Below are positions 7,226 through 10,274 of a DNA stretch of 10,274 nt, piece after piece; positions within the stretch are counted from its first letter, which is position 1, and each line of letters begins with the position of its first letter. The notes beneath the pieces are model-generated. The model was not told the DNA's origin, did not search any database, and worked only from the letters and a program-made list of their open reading frames with translations. The DNA comes from Ophiocordyceps camponoti-saundersi (nom. inval.) (Eukaryota; Ascomycota; Sordariomycetes; Hypocreales; Ophiocordycipitaceae). The translations under genes were made by a program, and so were the position numbers. Location: NCBI GenBank assembly GCA_003339415.1, contig PDHQ01000729.1, forward strand, positions 1 through 10,274, written 5' to 3'.

Positions 7226-7556
7226 ACTACAGTTTAAGGTAAAGTCCTAACAAAACAAGAATTAAAATTCTTATGTGTTAATTAAAATAGATCCGATCTT
7301 GGGGACTGGGGGAATATTATTCGGCAAGATCAGATATTCGCAGCACGGGAGTTTTTTGGTTATTTTATATATATATATAAAATTAGCCTGCCTGCCTGCC
7401 TGCCAGCGTATTTTTTTATAAAAAATGTGCAGGCTGGCTGGGCTGCCTACTCAAGAGAGCCGAGAGCCGGCTGGCCCTAACGCTAGTCCACAGCTCCATC
7501 ACCTAAGCTCAAGGCTCAATACTCAAGGGCTACTATTTAGTTAATAAAATTAATTG
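7226..7556 (+). ncRNA. 3' group I core and P9 region of intron 731
   Basis: ACTACAGTTT (7226-7235, P8) and TAAGGTAAAGTCC (AAGTC 7242-7246, P7) complete the core. AAGAATT/AATTCTT (7257-7263 with 7266-7272) and GATCTTG with CAAGATC (about 7295-7331) are P9-type stems. An insertion follows with a 22-bp AT palindrome (7362-7383), a GCCT tandem run (7386-7404) and a GC-rich hairpin. The intron ends at G7556, before the T-TAT-ATA-TTA exon. Confidence 0.78.
7386..7404 (+). repeat. GCCT tetranucleotide tandem repeat
   Basis: There are nearly five uninterrupted GCCT units in the P9 region of intron 731. The run pairs partly with GCAGGCTGGC shortly after it. The same GCAGGCTGGC string recurs near 9672. 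Confidence 0.9.
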
Positions 7557-7650
7557 TTATATATTAATAATACCTGGTTTTGGTATAATTAGTACAACTA
7601 TTTCCGCAAGCTCTAGTAAACCAGTATTTGGATCCATCGGTATGATCTAT
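7557..7650 (+). CDS. cox1: cox1 exon after site 731 (Y-I-L-I-I-P-G-F-G ... S-I-G-M-I-Y)
   Basis: T7557 completes the Val codon of the H-P-E-V micro-exon. Then TAT (7558-7560) encodes the Tyr that in Cox1 is cross-linked to the CuB-ligand His (Tyr244 and His240 in bovine numbering). The frame reads [25 protein letters not shown], then S-I-G-M-I-Y. Standard Cox1 continues with Ala-Met, but AGG TCC ACA follows, so the exon ends at or just before T7650 (about coding position 825). The exact 5' splice site is uncertain by a few bases, since I could not identify the guide sequence. The frame runs on into the intron. Confidence 0.93.
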
Positions 7651-7890
7651 AGGTCCACATTAATTAATAGTTATGTGAATTCCTTTTATATGCTGGGAAC
7701 CTCTAATACTTTAAATACTAGTAATGCTTGTTACAGTAAAAAATTTAAAGATATTACAATGAGCAATCAGCAGATATACAGTATAAACTTGTTATTTGTG
7801 ATTCTTAATTATTTAACAGGTTATGTTTGTAATCTCAGAGACTATGTAAAAGGTATCACGCTGCAAATGTGATTAAGATATAGTCCACTA
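7651..7890 (+). ncRNA. Group I ribozyme core (P3-P8) of the 825 intron
   Basis: It has the same ordered consensus strings as intron 731 (TGCTGGGA, ATCAGCAG, TCAGAGACT, then AAGATATAGTCCA), packed into 240 bases because P8 holds no ORF. The pairing GACTAT/ATAGTC for P7 and ATCAC/GTGAT for P8 is exact. The whole core is also an open reading frame continuous with the exon. Confidence 0.85.
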
Positions 7891-9480
7891 TTTTACATAA
7901 ATATGAAATTTTATAATGCGCTGCGAAGCAGCGTAAATTTCATATTATTAAATTTATTTGTTTTTACCTTGGGCGTAAGCAAGTTGCCACCGCGCAGCTG
8001 GAGGGTGATCCACGTATTTCCTTCTGGAAGACGGCCTTATTCTCGCCGCCTAGTGCTGGTGCTGGCGGGTGATTTAAGCATTTTTTTTTATCGTGAATAT
8101 ATTAAGTTTTATTTAATAGCTCTAGAAATTTTTCGGCGCAACTGGGAAATTCTAATTTTCCTGCAGGAAATTCCGACGAAGTCGTGCTGCGAAGTCGCTC
8201 TACTAGTAAAACGTATTATTTGTGATTTTAATTATATATCTGGGGGCAATAAAATCCCCGCTGCGCAAGCTAGGATTTTATCCCCGAAGCCGCAGCTCTA
8301 CCTTGCGCAAGCTAGGGATTTTCATTTTCGTCCCCAGCTCGAGGGAGAGAGCAGCAGCTGTACTACTACTATCGAGTCAGAAAAAAAAATAAATAAAGTA
8401 TTAAAAAAAAAATTAGATATTAGCCAAGATAGGGAATTATATTCCGCCCTAGCTCGGCAATTTTATTGCCCAGATCCTAATTGGGTAACAGGTTTTGTAG
8501 ACGCCGAGGGTTGTTTTTCTATAATAATACAAGTATCTGATATTTCACGGAACCGGGGCTGTTTAAAAGTAAAAGTAAGGGCTTCATTTGAAATAAATTT
8601 ACATGAAAAGGATAAAGATGTTTTATATAAAATCCAGGCTTTTTTCGGTATAGGTCAAGTATACAATAGAATTGCCAAAAAAAATTGCGTATATAGAGTA
8701 ACTAATGTGAATTATCTAAAAGATATTATAATACCTCATTTTATAAATTATCCGCTTATAAGTAAAAAGCAGGCAGATTTTTTATTGTGATCAAAAGTTA
8801 TAGAATTAATTTTAAATAAAAATCATTTAACAAAACAAGGTTCATTAAAAATTCTTTCTTATTATGCATCCATAAATAGAGGAATTTCAAATAAAGTTAA
8901 AAAATACTTTTCTAATATAATACCTGTAGATTTTTATAGAATAAAAATCAACCACGCATATTTTCCTATTTTCCTACCGTTAGTAGGAAAATGTGCTACG
9001 CTACCCGGAGGGTGTGAAAATCAGCTGGCAAATAAACCAATTAAACATTTGCCTGAAAATTTAAATCCCCAATGGGTATCCGGATTTGTGGCGGGAGACG
9101 GGGGGTTTTCAGTTTATGTTAGACCGGCTAAAGATTATATATTATTGGAAAAAGTCTACTGTAGATTTCATATTGCTCAACATATTGATGATTTAAAACT
9201 TATGGAATTATTCATTAAGTTTTTTGAGTGTGGTTCGGTAAGTAAAAGATCTAACAGTGCTACACCTAGATGCGATTTTATAGTTCAAGATACTAATTCT
9301 ATATTAGATAAAATATTACCTCATTTTGACTGTTACCCACTTCTTAATTTAAAACAAAAAGATTATATTTCTTTTAAACAGTGTATGATTATTATAAAAT
9401 TGAAAAAACATTTAACTATGAAAGGTTTAAAAAAAATTAAGGATTTAAATTTACAAATGAATTGTAATAGATTTAAATAA
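7651..9480 (+). CDS. LAGLIDADG homing endonuclease/maturase of the 825 intron, exon-fused
   Basis: The cox1 frame is open from the exon through 609 intron codons to TAA 9478-9480, with TGA as Trp (7870-7872, 8788-8790). If made separately, ATG 7903 is the first good start after the core. Residues encoded by about 7903-8400 are unlike any known domain and derive largely from GC-rich hairpins. The endonuclease begins near [13 protein letters not shown] (Trp at 8482); the second motif is [12 protein letters not shown] (Trp at 9073). Catalytic positions are Glu (8506-8508) and Asp (9097-9099). The [14 protein letters not shown] and [12 protein letters not shown] segments are typical of the I-OnuI-like class and resemble the first half of the intron 720 tandem protein. 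A repeat insertion (8955-9030) lengthens the linker between the two halves. It is probably active, subject to tolerance of the inserts. Confidence 0.88.
7903..7943. repeat. Hairpin at the start of the 825 intron ORF
   Basis: ATGAAATTT (7903-7911) and AAATTTCAT (about 7934-7942) enclose GCGCTGC-GAA-GCAGCG, the same GAA-looped stem as at 1869-1881. It overlaps the first in-frame ATG after the ribozyme core. Confidence 0.8.
8244..8330 (+). repeat. Duplicated GCGCAAGCTAGG element within the 825 intron ORF
   Basis: GCGCAAGCTAGG occurs at 8263-8274 and again at 8305-8316, each followed by a GATTTT-like string. The first copy closes a hairpin with the preceding AATAAAATCC. Related strings are CAGCAAGCTAGG (about 5838) and GAGCTAGCGAGGATTTTATC (about 2047-2066). 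Confidence 0.75.
8968..8998 (+). repeat. Hairpin repeat, copy 2 (inside the 825 intron ORF)
   Basis: ATTTTCCTA (8968-8976) faces TAGGAAAAT (within 8984-8992). The 18 bases 8981-8998 match copy 1 exactly. It is read in the same frame as copy 1, giving P-L-V-G-K-C-A, in the linker between the two LAGLIDADG halves. GGGTGTGAAAAT (9010-9021) just after it matches an arm of the 5653-5757 element. Confidence 0.9.
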
Positions 9481-9798
9481 TACTTTATTTAGTGCAGCTT
9501 TCGGCTCTCTTTTTTTTATGCGTGCAGCTAAAGCTGTAGCGTGAATTTTAATAAACCTGCTTCGCTGTCGCTGGCATATTTAAATGCGCTAGAAGTATGC
9601 GTAAATTTAAATAAAACGTATTTTTTGTCGGTGCGCTAAAGCTGCCTGCGCATATTTTTGCAAAAATGCGCGCAGGCTGGCAGCGGCAAGAAAACCAAAA
9701 ACGCACGCAAATTTTTCACGCATGCGCATAGATAGAAAAATACGCATAAAAAAAATAATTAATAAAAATAAAAATGATAAAAAACCCTAAAATGCCTT

Positions 9799-10024
9799 TT
9801 TTCCAGCCCAGTATTAACTTTTTTTTTTAATAATATATACATACTACATAAAAAAAGTAAATTTTTTTTATCACTAGCATAAGGCTAGCCTAGCGCGCAA
9901 TAATTTATATAGGCAAAATGTGAATAAATAATTATAACTTTTTATATCTTAACGCTAGATATAAAAGTAACTTTTTATAGCGACAGCGTATAAAAAGTAA
10001 GAAAAAAATTACTGGGCTGGAAAA
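9799..10024. repeat. Large inverted repeat pair with internal hairpins
   Basis: TTTTCCAGCCCAGTA (9799-9813) is the exact reverse complement of 10010-10024. Between the arms are two further stems, one with CTTTTTATA...TATAAAAAG arms around GCGACAGCG (about 9971-9998). The whole could fold into one multibranched structure of about 226 bases. Confidence 0.85.
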
Positions 10025-10079
10025 CTTAAAAACCTCTATAAAAAAAAAACAAACAAATAAATTTATAATATCCTCTTTC

Positions 10080-10101
10080 GATATCTGATTAATCAGATAT
10101 C
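10080..10101. repeat. 22-bp perfect palindrome
   Basis: It starts GATATCTGAT at 10080 and is fully self-complementary, with T-rich sequence on the left and A-rich sequence on the right. Confidence 0.95.
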
Positions 10102-10180
10102 AAAAAAAAAGGGGAGGGGCTAGCAGTAATAAAATATAAAATTCCTAGTGCCTAGCACTGCGGCGCCTGCATATTTTTCA

Positions 10181-10243
10181 CGCCCCGAAGGGGCGCTACT
10201 AGCTTGCGCCACCCTGCGCTATTTTGTAGCATAGCTACAAAAT
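10181..10243. repeat. Two GC-cluster hairpins near the right edge
   Basis: CGCCCC/GGGGCG with a GAA loop (10181-10195) and ATTTTGTAGC/GCTACAAAAT with an ATA loop (10221-10243). The spacer holds GCTTGCGCCACCC, which is partly repeated at about 10256-10268. Confidence 0.9.
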
Positions 10244-10274
10244 TTAGCTAGGGACGCTTGCGCCACCCAGAGGG

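Larger units (their letters stand above)
5359..7556 (+). mobile_element. Group I intron at cox1 site 731, with degenerate LAGLIDADG ORF
   Basis: It interrupts a Val codon (GT | T) and ends in G7556. P1 candidate: exon AGGT with GCCT 5373-5376. P4/P5 consensus-like strings are TGCTGGGACT (from 5392) and ATCAGCAG (from 5470). P7 is GACTT (5512-5516) with AAGTC (7242-7246). P8 is a perfect 10-bp helix, AAACTGTAGT (5526-5535) with ACTACAGTTT (7226-7235). The ORF and a repeat-rich stretch fill the P8 loop. The 310 bases after P7 are an expanded P9 region. Confidence 0.87.
7651..10274 (+). mobile_element. Group I intron near cox1 coding position 825, partial (3' end beyond window)
   Basis: It starts right after the S-I-G-M-I-Y exon and no later cox1 exon is found, so it extends past 10274. 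The core comes first: TGCTGGGAACC (from 7691), CAATCAGCAG (about 7764), TCAGAGACTATG (P7 5' strand GACTAT 7840-7845), a short P8 (ATCAC 7855-7859 with GTGAT 7869-7873) and AAGATATAGTCC (P7 3' strand ATAGTC 7880-7885). The ORF follows in the P9-side region, and about 800 bases of hairpin-rich sequence follow the ORF. Confidence 0.85.
9481..10274. other. Gene-free, hairpin-rich stretch of the 825 intron
   Basis: No ORF, tRNA or exon is recognised. The first part (9490-9750) is a mosaic of GC-rich hairpins, for example the CCTGCGCAT...ATGCGCGCAGG stem at 9645-9676. The middle is AT-rich with a 15-bp inverted repeat about 200 bases apart. The end carries a 22-bp perfect palindrome (10080-10101), CGCCCC-GAA-GGGGCG (10181-10195) and ATTTTGTAGC-ATA-GCTACAAAAT (10221-10243). 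It may continue the intron or contain further insertions. Confidence 0.7.

Noticed and set aside
705..9480. Many in-frame TGA codons that would break the intron ORFs into pseudogene fragments
   Set aside because: TGA falls where Trp is conserved, both in Cox1 (L-F-G-W) and at the start of several LAGLIDADG motifs. Code 4 applies and the genes are intact.
1864..10243. Dispersed short repeats as a CRISPR array
   Set aside because: The repeats are irregularly spaced palindromes of differing sequence, some inside genes, in a mitochondrial genome. There is no regular spacer pattern.
9481..10274. A tRNA or a further cox1 exon in the tail
   Set aside because: No cloverleaf with proper arms and no string matching the next Cox1 residues (A-M...G-F-I-V-W) was found.

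Overview
This window is the middle of a mitochondrial cox1 gene (cytochrome c oxidase subunit 1), all on the + strand, and is almost certainly from a fungus. The grounds are: recognisable Cox1 exons; TGA read as tryptophan in exons and intron ORFs (genetic code 4); AT-rich sequence; group I introns carrying LAGLIDADG ORFs; and many GC-rich hairpin insertions of the kind seen in some fungal mitogenomes. The lineage cannot be fixed from sequence alone. Nothing here argues for a nuclear copy, because every reading frame is open under code 4.

Only 439 bases are cox1 exon: 77-399, 2244-2254 (11 nt), 5348-5358 (11 nt) and 7557-about 7650. They join to ...[23 protein letters not shown]..., a continuous Cox1 stretch through the CuB/heme a3 site. 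The exon spacing (323, 11, 11 nt) fits the fungal insertion sites usually numbered 386, 709, 720 and 731. The first exon is preceded by the tail of the 386 intron (1-76). A further intron starts near coding position 825 and runs off the right edge.

Intron 709 (400-2243): exon-fused LAGLIDADG ORF (to 1454), then the ribozyme core (about 1455-1865), then a GC-rich hairpin block (1864-2225). Intron 720 (2255-5347): a 722-codon exon-fused ORF with two consecutive LAGLIDADG proteins (four motifs, to 4423), part of a core, then a third endonuclease gene inside the P8 loop (to 5303). Intron 731 (5359-7556): core with P4-P7, a P8-loop ORF fused to the exon (to 6880) that has lost both catalytic acids, then a repeat-rich tail. 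Intron about 825 (7651-beyond 10274): core first, then an exon-fused LAGLIDADG ORF (to 9480), then about 800 bases of hairpins with no gene.

The intron ORFs would make homing endonucleases (intron spread into intronless cox1) and/or maturases (help in splicing). Each depends on cox1 transcription and, for the exon-fused ones, on cox1 translation from unspliced precursors. The most unusual features are: three introns within 22 coding bases of the copper site; the tandem plus nested endonuclease arrangement in intron 720; the apparently nuclease-dead intron 731 protein; and short repeat elements that sit inside different intron ORFs in the same orientation and reading frame.
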